Source: Desarmillaria ectypa
Taxonomy: Eukaryota > Basidiomycota > Agaricomycetes > Agaricales > Physalacriaceae
Assembly (NCBI GenBank): GCA_030407005.1
Contig: JAUDYN010000008.1
Location: 2,232,001 to 2,296,000 of the forward strand
Direction of reading: 5' to 3'
DNA: 64,000 nt
A program made the translations under genes and the position numbers. The notes under the pieces are model-generated. The model was not told the DNA's origin and ran no database searches. It saw only the letters and a list, made by a program, of their open reading frames with translations. Positions 48,089 through 60,300 of the stretch are shown piece after piece (the first letter of the stretch is position 1; each line of letters opens with the position of its first letter).

Positions 48089-48492
48089 TTTTCTAATTCG
48101 AGTAGGAAATATTGTTCTTTGTAGGTTTCGGTGCTTCGCTTGTGTTACACCTAGCTGAATTGTGACCAAAGAGACGTCTAATTTGAGCGTGGCGGGACGA
48201 ATTTGGGGATACTCTATACGGATGATGTGAGCCATGAGATGGATGAAGGACATTTTGACAACTGTATATGTGATCGTGTATTGAAGATGAAAGGAAGCTG
48301 AATATCCTAGGAGGCAAATAAGTAGAAAGTATAGTATCATCATTCCTACTAAAGTTCGCGAATAAACCATACATAACGTACAATTTTCTGCAAGCATACA
48401 AAGATGGAGCAATATAATCAATGTCAGTGGGAGCTCGAGAAATGTCGCAAAATGCGAGGTATAACAGCAAAAGTATCGCATCGGGAATCCTG
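48089..48492. other. Convergent 3' spacer
   Basis: 404 bp between the membrane protein stop and the MYND gene stop. Minus-strand frames extend into it past the MYND stop but are not conserved-looking. No gene recognised. Confidence 0.5.
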
Positions 48493-49775
48493 TCAAGCCA
48501 TCTTTACACAAACCCGTCGATGCTCTTCCCAATCCTTCTTCTGGTGCTCCAGACAACAATACTTGACAAGTTTGCACTTGCTACACGTCTGACCCACAAC
48601 CCTATGATCTCTCGCCTCTATGCTGCTCTCAGACCCTTCACTGCTGCCAGTGGATATCGACGCAGGCTCCTCGTCGAAGCACACGTCGCATTCAATCCAA
48701 TTACACATCTGGCGTGCGCGGATTCTGCGCCCAAACTTTCCTCCCCGTTTGATCTCCAGTACGGAAGCTGTTTCCAGGCCACGCCTGGGAAAACGGATCA
48801 TCTCACAATCTTCAGTGCAGCAGGGATTGGGGCAACCAGTGGGATAGTCATAGAAAATTTCCTCATCTGGGACAAAGGAGGTATGGGTGAAGAGGATTTG
48901 GGAGTAGGAGGTAGTTTGATGTGAGAAAAGGACAATGAAACGGGGACGCTTCTCGTAAAGGATGGCGCGAAGAGTGAGATCGATCTGGGGAAAACAAGGA
49001 TTTCTTCTCTGCCGGACAAGTGTGTGCGTTATACGCATATCTAAAGGATAGTGAGCTGCGGCGGTAATACCAATAGAAGGGCAGCAAACGTACGTTCGTA
49101 TTGTATTTTTCGCTCCATGCTGGGTTTACACGTTCGCCCAAAGGCCTGCCGGCAGACTAGCTTGAAGTACTCCGTCACGTCGTCCATTTCCTGTCGCTTG
49201 AGATCGGTAACGATGATAAAGATCTCATCACAGCCTGTGTCGTGCATACCGCGCAAGATCATCAATTCTGGCAACTGGGCAAAATTAAGCAAATCTTCTT
49301 TGATAATACTGGATGATTCGCGCACCATGGTAAACACAACGGGCATCATGGACAATTTTCGCTCCTGCATTGACCGGTGGTGGTAGACGTGGGTCGTCCA
49401 CGTCCTGTCGAGGGGTATCAGTCGCCCCGTGTCAACAGTGCGGCAGAAGATGTTCTCGGGAACGAATTCGCCTTTGCTCCAGACGATGGCCTGCTTGTTC
49501 TGAGAGTGGGCGTGCTTGCGTTCTCTGACCTCACGAAACCACTCGTGGTAAGCGTCGTGAGTCGAACCGCGGTGTTCGAGCCATTTGTCGATGAGCATGT
49601 CGGTGGAATCGTGGTCAAGCGTAGTCTTTACTAGCTCTGTCATTGAGAGGCTCGGTGGCGAGAACAGGGAGTAATACTGTTTGCGGTGCGGCATAACGAT
49701 GGTAGTGAAAGGGCAAAGTATGCTCTGTTGTTTGTCTGCGACTATGCTCCGGCAATCAAATAAGATGCCGACCAT
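48493..49775 (-). CDS. Intact C-terminal MYND-finger protein, two exons
   Basis: A protein with a C-terminal MYND zinc finger, a protein-interaction module. The ATG at 49775 starts MVGILFDCRSIVADKQQ; other in-frame ATGs lie downstream (MPHRKQ, MTELVK). Exon 1 encodes about 240 residues (WLEHRGSTHDAYHEWFREVR; TDLKRQEMDDVTEYFKLVC) of no known fold. One intron near 49040 leads to exon 2. The finger reads CDVCFDEEPASI, then about 30 residues later TCSKCKLVKYCCLEHQKKDW and EEHRRVC: the C-x2-C / C-x2-C / C-x3-H spacing is near canonical, with His at the sixth ligand position. Stop at 48493. Partner unknown. Unlike the copy at 25.8-27.8 kb, its frame is clean. Confidence 0.75.
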
Positions 49776-50559
49776 GTCTCACAGCCCCTCTCGTGCATGA
49801 CTACTGCGCAAATCCCTGTAGCAATCGCTCTATATCTGTAGAGCCCAATCGCAAACCTATATTCTCTGATGGATGACGCAGATTGAAAGAAATGCTTATC
49901 TCCTCTTCACTTCTAGACAATAGAGTCCGAATCCTGACGCACCAGGCGAAGCACTGTCGCGCAACTGGTTAGTAGGATCAGAAGTATCACTGTGGTGAAG
50001 AATAGCTACGTACGGGCCCCCGGGATCACAGCTACCCACCGACACCAGTGGAGCCGACTCCAAAGAACCTTCGCCTCAGTTCGAACATTCAACTGACCGA
50101 ATTAAGAGCCGATAGCATCGATGCGAGGGGCAGGAATGTTCAGGGTATGATTGATAGTTGGCTGGAGAAGGAATACACAGTACAAGTAGAGAGATGGTAT
50201 TACAGCCGATTGCAAACTTGTGAAAGGAAGATTTCTAAACAACTAGAATCTATGAAGAAGCCAAGCAGACATGTCATGACAATACAACATGGAAGGTCAT
50301 GTTAGACAGTGACACTGATAGCCTGATACTCATCCAAAGAACGACATTCGAATTCAAGAATCCTCGCCACCGCATCCCATGAAGCTTTTCACGGACATCT
50401 TGCCTCATATGCAAGATGCCCTGAGGGATCGAAGCCCGATAATAAGCAAGGAAGTGTGCATGACAATTTGAAAAACTTGCCACCTGCCGCCACCGATACC
50501 GATAAGGTCCCTGGACCATTGATAGATACATCTAGGGCAGAACCGCCCACAAATATTGT
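49776..50559. other. Gap without a recognised gene
   Basis: 784 bp between the MYND gene start and the ORC6 stop. An 85-codon plus-strand frame (50048-50305, IDSWLEKEYTVQVERWYYSR) looks partly coding-like but has no partner or family, so it could be a gene relic. Confidence 0.4.
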
Positions 50560-51981
50560 TCATTTATTCCGCCATTGCTCGAAAGGATGCCCATGAGCCT
50601 CGACAATCCGCTGTTTGGCAGTATCCGCCTTTTTTGTTATAGATTCCAAACGAGGGTCACGGCTTGTCCATTGCTTCGCATCGAGGAAAACTGGTCTGAA
50701 GCGGCGCCGTGGGGCGAGGTCGGGTTCCTCCTCTGAGAAGAGATCATCAATGACGTTGCCGGGCGGAGAGAACTGAGGCTGGGGAAAGGGTGTATGGAGG
50801 TGGGAAGACGAGGCAACTGGTGCTTGTCGCTTTTTGGACGGGCTTTGGAAAGGGTCCTCGTCCTCGTCGTCTTCCAAAACGGTGAAAGCCTTGGTCAGAG
50901 AGCCACGCGGCGTCTGTACTTTACGCTCTTTGGAGGGACTCCGGATTAGGTCCTCCTCTGCGGGTTGTGGGGACTGTAGTTTACGCTTCTTGGTAGGACT
51001 TTCAAAAGAATTATCCCCTTCAACCGCTTTTTGTCTATCATTTGTAGGAGGGACTCGAAGGGGCTTTAAAGGTAATTTCCGCGATGAAGGTGTAGAGGGC
51101 GGGAAGAGCGATTTGGCGATGGTTTTTGTGGGGGATGATGTGGTGATGATTGACTTCGTAGGAGAATTGGACGGTGCCACTCTAAGAGGCGTCTTCGAGG
51201 GCGATTTTCGTGGAGACGTGTGGGGTGCAGAGAACGGAGTAACCTTTTTCGACGGATCATAGCTCTTCCTCTCAGCTTTAATCTGTTGAGCAAGGGAGCC
51301 CGCTGTCTTGACTAGTTTCCTGAGGATGGGTTCGAACGTCTTTGCATCGATGGCAAACTGCGATAAAAAAGTCTCTTTCTCGATGTCAACGTCATCCTGA
51401 GTGCGCCTTAGCAAGAGCTCTGCCTGTTGATAGGTGTGTTCGCATACCTTGAGAAGACTACACACCCAAAAGAAAACCGCGCATTTGACTTCTTTCCGGT
51501 CGACGTTGAAAACTTCCCTCATGACAAGCACACTCTCCGTCCTGCGCACCCAGCCAGTGACGAGCTGGGTGATTGGCGTTAGTTCATACTCCTCGATGAG
51601 ATTTTGGTAGAATCCGTCTGTGTTGGAACGACTACGTCGTGATGTGCTAGTTCCAAGGGCGCCTTCCACTGCAGTTACTCCCTTGTCAAAATCCGACGGC
51701 TTCAAACACGATGATTGCTGAGCCGACGCGCGCGATATTTGATTGTTTTTGAGCCTACACCATGAGTAAGAAAGATGAAACGTAAAAAAAAACAGGGCGA
51801 CAATTTGCCTTATTGACGCGATATACACGCAAATAGCGGGCAATCCAGTCCTCAGTGCCCCCAAGTCAAACCCAGAGCCCGGCCGCGTCTTGGCATTTGC
51901 TAGACGATATATCTCCTTGGCTGTTTTGCGCGTTTCTATATCATCGCAGAGCTGATTAAAGAGATGATTGTTTTGCGACAT
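50560..51981 (-). CDS. ORC6: Origin recognition complex subunit 6
   Basis: The smallest ORC subunit; helps load MCM helicase at origins and carries TFIIB-like folds. The start at 51981 is MSQNNHLFNQLCDDIETRKT. The first TFIIB-like fold follows (ALRTGLPAICVYIASI, RLKNNQISRASAQQSSCLKP, then TAVEGALG). The second spans ELTPITQLVTGWVRRTES to FAIDAKTFEPILRKLVKTAG. A long Ser/Pro-rich tail has repeated SPTK/SPRK and SPSKKR sites (for example TSPRKSPSKTPLRV), candidate CDK sites, and ends HPFEQWRNK at 50560. The intron at 51755-51808 is best read as GC-AG (AAG then GCAAAT); it is 54 nt with no in-frame stop, so retention would add 18 residues. Confidence 0.82.
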   Translation of the reverse strand: MSQNNHLFNQLCDDIETRKTAKEIYRLANAKTRPGSGFDLGALRTGLPAICVYIASIRQIVALFFFTFHLSYSWCRLKNNQISRASAQQSSCLKPSDFDKGVTAVEGALGTSTSRRSRSNTDGFYQNLIEEYELTPITQLVTGWVRRTESVLVMREVFNVDRKEVKCAVFFWVCSLLKVCEHTYQQAELLLRRTQDDVDIEKETFLSQFAIDAKTFEPILRKLVKTAGSLAQQIKAERKSYDPSKKVTPFSAPHTSPRKSPSKTPLRVAPSNSPTKSIITTSSPTKTIAKSLFPPSTPSSRKLPLKPLRVPPTNDRQKAVEGDNSFESPTKKRKLQSPQPAEEDLIRSPSKERKVQTPRGSLTKAFTVLEDDEDEDPFQSPSKKRQAPVASSSHLHTPFPQPQFSPPGNVIDDLFSEEEPDLAPRRRFRPVFLDAKQWTSRDPRLESITKKADTAKQRIVEAHGHPFEQWRNK

Positions 51982-52210
51982 GCCGTCGAGATGAAAGGTT
52001 GAGAACAACCACGAGCGCGTGTCACGACTGCCGATTTCCTTTTATGAAATTCAACGCGTTTTTTGTCCCAGTTCATTATGCATATATCATAAATGTATGT
52101 ATCGGGTATCTGTGACTATGGCTATCTCAGAGCTGTAATTTTAAAACACAATACGCCATATTTGATTGGAAACTATCTGTAGTCCCGAGAAAAGGAGAAA
52201 GCAGAAGAGG

Positions 52211-55200
52211 TTATAGAGCCATGCCTGTGGTCTCCGTCTGCTCTTCTGTTCGGCGCTCCACCACAGATGCCAGCTCAGGTGATCTAAGTGGGGATGGCAT
52301 AGATGCTATACTTGGGGAGGACTGCGGTGACAATATTATCGGTGAAGCCGTAAACGGTACCGTTGGCGAAACAGTGGAACTGCCAGCAGTCTTTGTTTTT
52401 GTTGCTGTCGTGCTCGTATTTATAGTCGAATCTTCAGTTGGGGTTCGTGAAAGTGAAAAACGAGAAGCGCGCGTCGACACAAATGCGCCGATGTTTGCTC
52501 CCCATGCCGAGAAGTTGGGGCGCTGAGATTGTATCTGAGAAGATAGCTTCGAATCTGAGGAATTCCTTGAAAACGATGTCGGTCTGGTTGTGGATGGCTC
52601 AGAACCTTGCAATTCCGCCTTCGTGATGTCTACCGGCGTACTGGTGCGTGAATTTTTCGCATCGTCGCTCGTTGATGATGAGCTGGATGCCGATCGTTGC
52701 ATCCATTTTCCGCGTACACCTTCCACAGCTTTGAAAAAATTAGCTGACCCTGCAGTAATCGTCCGCGCAACTGCTTCTCTTGCGGGAGCCAGCTGTTGCT
52801 CAAGTTTCAGCTCCTGAATCCCTTCAGTTAGCCGCAGACTGATATCGGCCACAACAGAAGGCTTTTCATTGCAAGGATGCCTAAACAGATCAGAAATCAG
52901 GTCGATGTCATTCCCACACAAATCAAGGACTAACCGTGGTTCAACGATATCAAAGAGTAGCGGGTCAGTTGTTCTCTCCCATACCTCATAAGCATTCGTG
53001 TTCTTAAATTCCGATATCCACAAAGGGTTGAAATCTTCCGTAGAACTGGCGTCACCTCCTGTGAAAACACGAGAATATAAGTCAAACACAATTACCTTCC
53101 CAAGGGAACAACGAACCAGTCCCCCCTGTAATGATGACCCCATTTCCCTCGCCTTTCGCGACAAAATCCCGATACCGGACTGAGGCCAATGCTGCGGTTA
53201 TGTAATCCTCGAACTGTCGAAAAACATCAGACCACCGGTCAACCTTCATCGCTGTGGAATATTCACCTTCGTCCTAAGGTAATCGTCGCTGCCTTTGAAC
53301 CTGAGAGCCGTCAGTAAATAATAAAGTAAAAAAAGTTCGAGAGAACGTACTGCGCTCCCTGAGAGCGTGTAGGGTCTTCATCGCTCCAGCCTTCATTGAC
53401 ATCCTGAATAATATCATCCATCCATTTTCTGTCGGCTGGGGTCAAACCGGCTGACCGTTCCAACTTTGGGTCTCGGAATTCGAAAGCACCAGTCTCGGTC
53501 TGTTCAAACAGTCAGTTAGGAACAAGTTATATGACATTGGCAAGCACATACATTGACAAGAAGGTCGATATCGCTTTGTTGAGTGACGATTGAATTAGTA
53601 CTTCCACAGAGCCAGCTCTTTGTTTCCTTGAGCATGTCCATTTGTTGCAAGGGCAGGTATGGCTGAAAAAATGCATCCTACGAGTCATCATAAATACGCA
53701 GAAGCGGATACAGGAAATAAAATAATCACTACCTTGCCAAAGATATCGAGAGGCAGACCCATATATGCCATCATGCTCTTGTGGTCAGATGTGCGGAGCG
53801 AAGACGGTCGAGAGAGTGTCGGCGCACGAGCAGCTAAAGGCGGGGAACCACAATCGTCCAGCGTTTGTAATAGACCTGTCACTCGAGTTAACTTGATCAG
53901 AATATGGGATGTTTGTGACAGACATACCAGGAAGAAGGGAGATCAAGGAGTATTGGTATGTGCATAGCCTTTCGACAGGGTGTCCGTAAAATAGAATCTT
54001 TCGCTGTAGTGAGCACGCTGAAAATGTGGAGATAATTGTTCGAGTACCCGTTTTTGTAGCATCAATGCTTTCACAAGGATTAGTGTGCGCTGCCGGAAGA
54101 TATGCACAAATTCACGTCTGGATGGAAGGTTGATATGAGCCCTGTTTCGAGATCAACATAAACCTACAAGTTTGTTCCTGTGCCCTGATATGAGATATGC
54201 TGGGATGGGGAAGGAGCGGGCAACGTACCCATATACAATCCACTTTCCGTCAGCTGACCACGTAACGACGGCTCTAGCGCTACTTCAAAATCATCGAGGA
54301 TTTGGGTTTCCTGGAAATCCCTGATGGCTCTCCTTAGTACTTTGATCCTAAAATGACCAGGTTGCGAACCTTTGATTAAAAAGCGCCGTCGTCACAACAC
54401 CTAGCTTATCACTGACAACGAGAATTCAGTCCACTGCAATATTTTCAATGATGTTCACGAACCGTATTGGGCCAAAGACCGGTTTTGACGCCAAAACCAC
54501 AACGGCTTTTTGGACCGTTGAACGTGTAACGTCTGGCATCTTAACCAAGAGGGCAGAGGTGGCGATTTGCTGGTTGCACCTGGAGGGTTATGATTCGTAA
54601 ATGATCTGTGACAGTGGACTAGGGGACGTACGAGATACCGAAAATAGTGGTGGGATTAGGTCCTGAAGGTACCAGATGGAAATATGAGTAGTCTTCCGCA
54701 TTCTATACGCCAGCATTAATACCACGGTGTATCCTTTGAAGCCGTATTAGAGACGTACCAAATGAGCGCCATCAGGTAAAGCCAGGAACGGTAGTATCTT
54801 GGCTACCTCTTCGTCTTCAAATATTTCTCCTTTTGACCATTCTATCTTCGGGCCAACCTGGAGACCATACTTATTGGTATATCGTGGAACATGATGGCGT
54901 AACGCACCAGATGGTTGAAATCCACCAAAGCGATACCCAAAACCAAGGGCCCAACCGGTGGGACAACGAGCATAGACTCGGGACGGGCTTTCCTCGACGA
55001 GCCAGAAGTAAAGGACTCGGCGATGGATTCAGTATCTACCCCTCGAGGAGGGTATGTCACCATTCGTGGACTAGCAACGGGCGAGGGCGACTCCTTCGCT
55101 TCTTCGATTACAGAGGGGGCAGCAGAAGTATTTGGACTTTCAGGGCTATCTCGGTTATAAAAGCTTATATCGTCGGCCTCGGAGCTGTAATCAGTGTCCA

Positions 55201-55417
55201 ACGTATACGGTTTCGAGGCACGCTTTGAGAAAGAGTTTGAGGAAAGCGAAGGGAGCATGGAATCGCGGGGTTCGTTAAGGGTAGAGTGCCTTGGGGACGT
55301 CGTTGGCGACGACAACGATATTGAACGCTGCGATGCGGTGTCACCATCGTCGTCAGAAGAGTGAAGAATGTTCCGATGATATTGGGGACTATGCGACCGC
55401 GGCGAGAGGTCAGACAT
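52211..55417 (-). CDS. AVL9: AVL9-family late secretory pathway protein
   Basis: AVL9 family members act in exocytic transport from the Golgi and are related to DENN proteins. The start at 55417 (MSDLSPRSHSPQYHRNIL) leads through a Ser-rich stretch to the family opening VLGIALVDFNHLV. Later exons give EWSKGEIFEDEEVAKILPFL, LPDGAHL, FGISCNQQIATS, RTLILVKALMLQKRVLFYG, MMAYMGLPLDIFGK, ETKSWLCGSTNSIVTQQSDI, RFRDPKLERSAGLTPADRKW-like sequence and DDYLRTKFEEYITAALASVR. The C-terminus is long and Ser/Thr-rich, ending ERRTEEQTETTGMAL at 52211. At least ten short introns are needed. Divergent from the gene at 55559, with only 141 bp between. Confidence 0.85.
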
Positions 55418-55558
55418 GGTGGCGGTAAGAAGGTGTCGCTGTGCCAATGCTTGCGCGACCGCGACCAGGCACGTGGCAAGGGGGGTTGCCTCTGCTCCAC
55501 TACTGTCTCCAAAGTCGAGCTCTCTGCCTCATATAATATTATAATTTGCTAGGTAGAG
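55418..55558. promoter_or_regulatory. 141-bp divergent promoter, AVL9 / unknown gene
   Basis: Very short shared upstream region between starts at 55417 (minus) and 55559 (plus). An AT-rich stretch (ATATAATATTATAATT) lies near 55531-55546. Co-regulation is possible but not shown. Confidence 0.55.
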
Positions 55559-56589
55559 ATGCTTGGCCATCTTTTTATCTCTCTCCTTTTTTTCCTCTGC
55601 TATTTTTGCCTTTCATTCCCTATCGAAACGCAGAATTCATTGGAGCAGACGACCTTTAGTGCTAGACGCGGAGACGGGGAGATCGAGATGCTGGGCTGGA
55701 TGGATCCACGCATTGGTGGTGGTCGTCTCTTAGATGTCAGCTACCTGTTCATCTCTGTGCTTCCAAAGAACTGACAATATCTTCACAGTATACCAGTCCT
55801 GATTATGGAGAACCTCTTAATGTTATCATATCTGGGATGTCGGATCCTTTTGTTCTGACAGACTATGGCTTTCATTACTACGCCAAGTGCGCTCGGTTAC
55901 CTTTCTTTATGGCATTAGCTTACGAGCAGCTCACAGGTCCATTGGGTACTCGGACGAATGCCTGGGGCTTCATTATGGCCACATACACGAAGCGGATCTC
56001 GGCGACGGCGATGGGCGCAAATCCGAACAGTTCCTTGCGCGCCAATATTATTTCCCAGTCTGGGGGACATGCTGGGAGAGCCTTGCAGGTTCGTTCGCTT
56101 CGCTTACTGCGATCGCAGGACTGAGGCACCTGCTCCGCAGGCGGGCATCATTTCAGGGCATGGAAGCAGAATGGTACCAATGCCAACACAGGCGCGTGGT
56201 TCTTGGGGTGCGAATAGTATGTTTTCCCTCGTGCTGCTTCTTTACCGACTTTGGCTAGGGCTTCCAAGGAGGAGGACTCTAGTAAGAACCACAAGATTGT
56301 CCCCGATGGCTACAACTTAGGTAGGTATACGCATCCTCAGCTGGTATTCCGCTTGCTCAAGTTGTGCGCAGGTCGCGACTGGCTTGTTGAACGAGCAGTT
56401 GCAGGAAGCCGGTGGAAAGGCAAGTGGTGGAAGGCCGAGCTGACATGGAGAGATGATCTCCTTGAAGCCGGTAATGACGGTCTGTTTGTACCACATCATT
56501 ATCTCTACGTACCTAACCCTTCTACAGGTGTTAATCATGGTATAGAACAGGATGGTCGTGTCGCCGTCCTGACTGTTATTCGGCTGTAA
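55559..56589 (+). CDS. Conserved Agaricomycete protein of unknown function with N-terminal anchor
   Basis: The ATG at 55559 gives a hydrophobic N-terminus (MLGHLFISLLFFLCYFCLSF), a signal anchor or signal peptide. Five to six introns join to a continuous protein: LGWMDPRIGGGRLLD, YTSPDYGEPLNVIISGMSDP, FVLTDYGFHYYAK, SIGYSDECLGLHYGHIHEAD, LGDGDGRKSEQFLARQYYFP, VWGTCWESLAGGHHFRAWKQ, NGTNANTGAWFLGASKEEDS, DGYNLGRDWLVERAVAG, RWKGKWWKAELTWRDDLLEA and VNHGIEQDGRVAVLTVIRL, stop 56587-56589. I believe this matches a family I have seen as 'hypothetical protein' across Agaricomycetes, with no known domain. The length is about 250 residues. Many Trp, Gly and His residues in conserved-looking blocks suggest an enzyme or carbohydrate-related fold, but this is a guess. 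Confidence 0.75.
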
Positions 56590-57178
56590 CAGTTGATCGC
56601 GTTCGAGACTTTTATTGGTCTTCCCTAGATTTATATATCTAAGACTTCTATTCACTCGCTCCGGATTCGAGCTTCATGACCTGCATGACTCTGTAATACC
56701 TATGTACATCCTATTTTTTGGGCTCTCATGAGTCCCATTCTGCACTTTCTAGCTTTTTCTCTTTATTGTATCGTTATATAGGATTATTGACTTGGATCTT
56801 GTGGATTCATAGCACGCAGTTCCATTGATTCTATTTGTACTAATGAGCAGATGAAACTGAGTGTGACATTTATGAAACAGAGGTTATCGAGTGCTCAAGC
56901 GTTGAGCCTGCGCTTCAAATTTTGGGTGAAGTGAGTTGAGGAACGAGAAGAAATAGCGTGATCTGTCACCCGGTCACTGTCTCGTACACAAACCCTACTT
57001 TACTCGCGCCTCCTATATTCATAAGTACGTCGACAAGCATCGCCGGCTTGTTCTGTGCACTCGTTGCTACCTTCGAATATAACAGCCAGCATTTTCAACA
57101 CGGTGCTTACGGTGCAGAACAAGGCCTACGTCACCATTATAGTTGCAACGATTTAAATGTCGTATGAAGGCTGCAACA
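56590..57178. other. 3' flank; boundary of the gene block
   Basis: 589 bp after the last recognised gene, AT-rich, without a supported coding frame. The last five bases before 57179 (CAACA) form the left target duplication of the solo LTR. Confidence 0.5.
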
Positions 57179-57395
57179 TGTTGGGATTTTGCCGGAAAGT
57201 TCTAGAAGGAGCAATCCGGCATCATGCCGAGAGTCAATGAGTAAGCACGAGAGTCGTAGAAAGTTGTAGTACATTCTAGATTCTAGTGCGAAGTAGTATA
57301 AATATGAGCTCTGTAGGAGCCATAGAATAATAATTCCTTTACATCTGGCTTTACCAGCCTGGAGTCTACCCTGCGCAACAACCAGGATTCCAACA
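57179..57395 (+). mobile_element. Solo LTR (Ty3/Gypsy-like), 217 bp, with 5-bp target duplication
   Basis: It begins TGTTGG and ends CCAACA, a perfect 6-bp terminal inverted repeat of the TG..CA type. The 5 bp before (CAACA, 57174-57178) and after (CAACA, 57396-57400) are identical, as expected for integrase-made target duplication. A TATA-like AGTATAAATATGAG lies near 57294-57307. No internal region lies alongside, so it is a solo LTR left by recombination. It keeps seven CpG sites. The duplication resembles the terminal repeat, so chance cannot be fully excluded. Confidence 0.75.
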
Positions 57396-60300
57396 CAACA
57401 CGTTTCGTGTTCTCCTAGTTTATTTCATGTTTTGCTTCTGTTGGAAAGGAAGGCTATGTGATGATACAGCTCCTCGGCCTCTTCTTGCGCTACTTTGGCT
57501 CGGGACACATGTTTAGTACATGCCAATGGGTTCCCTTCTCGAACTTTTCTAACAACTAGTAAACAGCCTTAGCGATACTTGGTAAAACCCATTGGACTGT
57601 TGAAGGAGATCCGTATGTTACAAAGTCTTTTACTTTCATATCGCATTCCTTTCTTAGACTACTTTTACTTTTCACATCTTCAATCACGTACATAAGGTGT
57701 ACCGTAGTTTCCCACACCTCAGTCATTTCTGCTCTCGCTGTGCCAACTGAGGTGTGTATCCTTTTACCTTAACTTCCCTACTCGTACTTATCTACTTCTC
57801 ACAGACCTTACCATTATTCTTTTGTCATTATGGATGCCTATCAACAATACTTGACTCCCTTCAGTTGTTCTGGAGGATGCCGATGTTGCTCACACTACGT
57901 ATACTTTTACAGGCTTCCTCCATGACACATTTATTGTTTATTATCTGCTTATTCTTTCTGGCCAAGATCAATTCTATCTACCATTGGGTGCTGGTCACCT
58001 ATAATCGATGTCGATGGAGCATCACAACTCATTGGACCTTGTTCCTACTGATATTATTCAGGTCAAAATTCCATGACATCTCTCCATTCGAAGCAAATGT
58101 ATGTCTTCTCCATGCTCCTGGTACAGCCTCATTGATGGGATCACTATAGCTCGTAGTAGAAATACCTTGAATCTAACCACCTCTACTTCCCAACTGGACC
58201 ACAACAACATCAGAAAATTAAATAACACAAAACCAGCATCCAAAGATGTCCGACCTCTCGTACATGACTTTCCCCCTCCATTAAGACTGTTATCTGATCA
58301 CACTCAGATGTGCCACAGACACGAACAATCTGTTGATACCAAATGATATCCCAATACATCTGTTGTCTCCACAAGTGCTGATACTGTTAACATATACCTC
58401 TACATTTTTATCTCATTGATAGGACTATTAGGACGCCAAACTTCTGGAACAAGTCATATGACTCCAGTGCCACGGCCAGTGATAACACTATTCTCCATCA
58501 TTTTGACTCTTATGACAATCATGCCTCACTCTTGGATCTAATTCATTATCTGGCTATGGATTTCTCTGGAGATTACTATCTGTTGGACTATTATTTCTAG
58601 GACCATTGTGATGACTTCGATGGCTGGCTATGAGGTCATGAGCAGTGAAGCCATGACGACGTATTCACCCCACCTTGTGCTGGCAGAAGAGCCCTCACCT
58701 AGTCTTCTGTTCACTGACGATACACAATCGGCTAGACAATAAGGTGGTGGAAATGCTTCTGTTGTAAGTGATACCCCCCCCAACAATGGATCTCTACCAC
58801 TAGTGCAGCCTGAATCCTACGATTTCCATGACCAGAAGGACGCATCTTAGGTATTGCAGAGTTTAGTTTTGTCTTTGTTTCTTGGTGGTATCGGCAACCC
58901 AACCTAATAGATGCTCACTGAACTCATAAGAAAGGTCAATGGCGGCATAGTATGGGACCTTCGACACCTTTCCACTTGGGCAAAAAACCTAGTCCGGAAG
59001 GACACTGGCAGTCTAATGAATTAGACTGACGATATGTATGACCTTGTTCAGTTGATGCTGGACATCAAGGGCTGTGCGCTTAGATTCCATTGATCAGACC
59101 TATACCATGATGCTCTAACAAATGCAGTCAATCACCCAGGAAAATTCCATAAAATACTTCGATCGAGAGGCTAGTGCCTTTTCAACATCTTCACAAAACA
59201 TCTTTAGGCATCATTCATTTAATAAATCATTGGAAGGTTGACTGACTACTCTCTCTCATCACTATTTTCCTCATCATGGTCTGAGTCCTCTTCAGAATGT
59301 TCCTCCTTCAAATTCTATGCAATGTTCTTTGCACATGCTGTAGGGTTTCTTTGATGCTGCATTAATGAGTCTGGATGAGAGAACACTTTATGGCATTCAA
59401 AGTATTCAAGGTTGATTTTGTGTTTGTCTAATATGTGAGTTTTTCTGTATTTCAAATGTCGGTTGAGATCAAGCATGCAGGAAAAAAGTCATCATTTCCT
59501 ACACAGCTCGAGCTAGTACATTTTCCCCGCACAAAAATGAGACCTCAAAATGTTGTGACATTTCATTTGAACTTCTAATGATAAAAATGAGTTCACAAAA
59601 ACAACTTGAAAGATGAGATCTTTTCCGTACACTTTTGAGGTAAGGAAAGAGCCAGAAGTCTGTTGTGCCTGGGGAAGGCACTTGTCTCCATTTCGAGTTC
59701 TGAGCCCAAGTCAAGGAACCAGGCTCCCCAGGACATGGACTCCGAATATTTGAGTCATCGTCATCCTTGTCATATACCGCCTTGTCCCACTGCTGCATCT
59801 TAGACAGGCAGAGAATCCGAGGCAGAACAGCCGAGGGGACAATGAAAACAAGAAGAGTCTTTGCTCTTCCTCGGCGAGGCAGGATGAGATGTATGGGCAG
59901 GCATATTTGCCTGCACTGCTGGGGCTGGTTCCTTTTTAGGAAGGAAAAACATATTCTAAAAATGCTGTGACATTTCTGTCCCTTTGAATGCTGCAAAAAT
60001 GGGATGTGGAAAACACAATGAAAAACTAGTTCTATTTAAGGCTCCTTTCACATACCAAAAAAGCTTCTTTTCTGTGAATGAAAAGCTGTTTCCTTTGTTC
60101 TGACTGCAGGAAACCATCCCAAGCGATTATTGTGCCTGTGCACCTCTTTGGAGCAGATCATATATCCATTACAAAATGGGAAAAATTATGTAGCAGAATA
60201 AACACCTCCAAGAGGTTGAAGAAAGAATATTACACTATACCAAGCAGTCTGAATAAATTAGAATCATTGCAAGGCCGTAAATGCTATAAGAGATTCATTG

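Noticed and set aside
50048..50305. 85-codon plus-strand frame between the MYND and ORC6 genes
   Set aside because: Partly coding-like but isolated, with no homology recognised and no promoter or partner exon.
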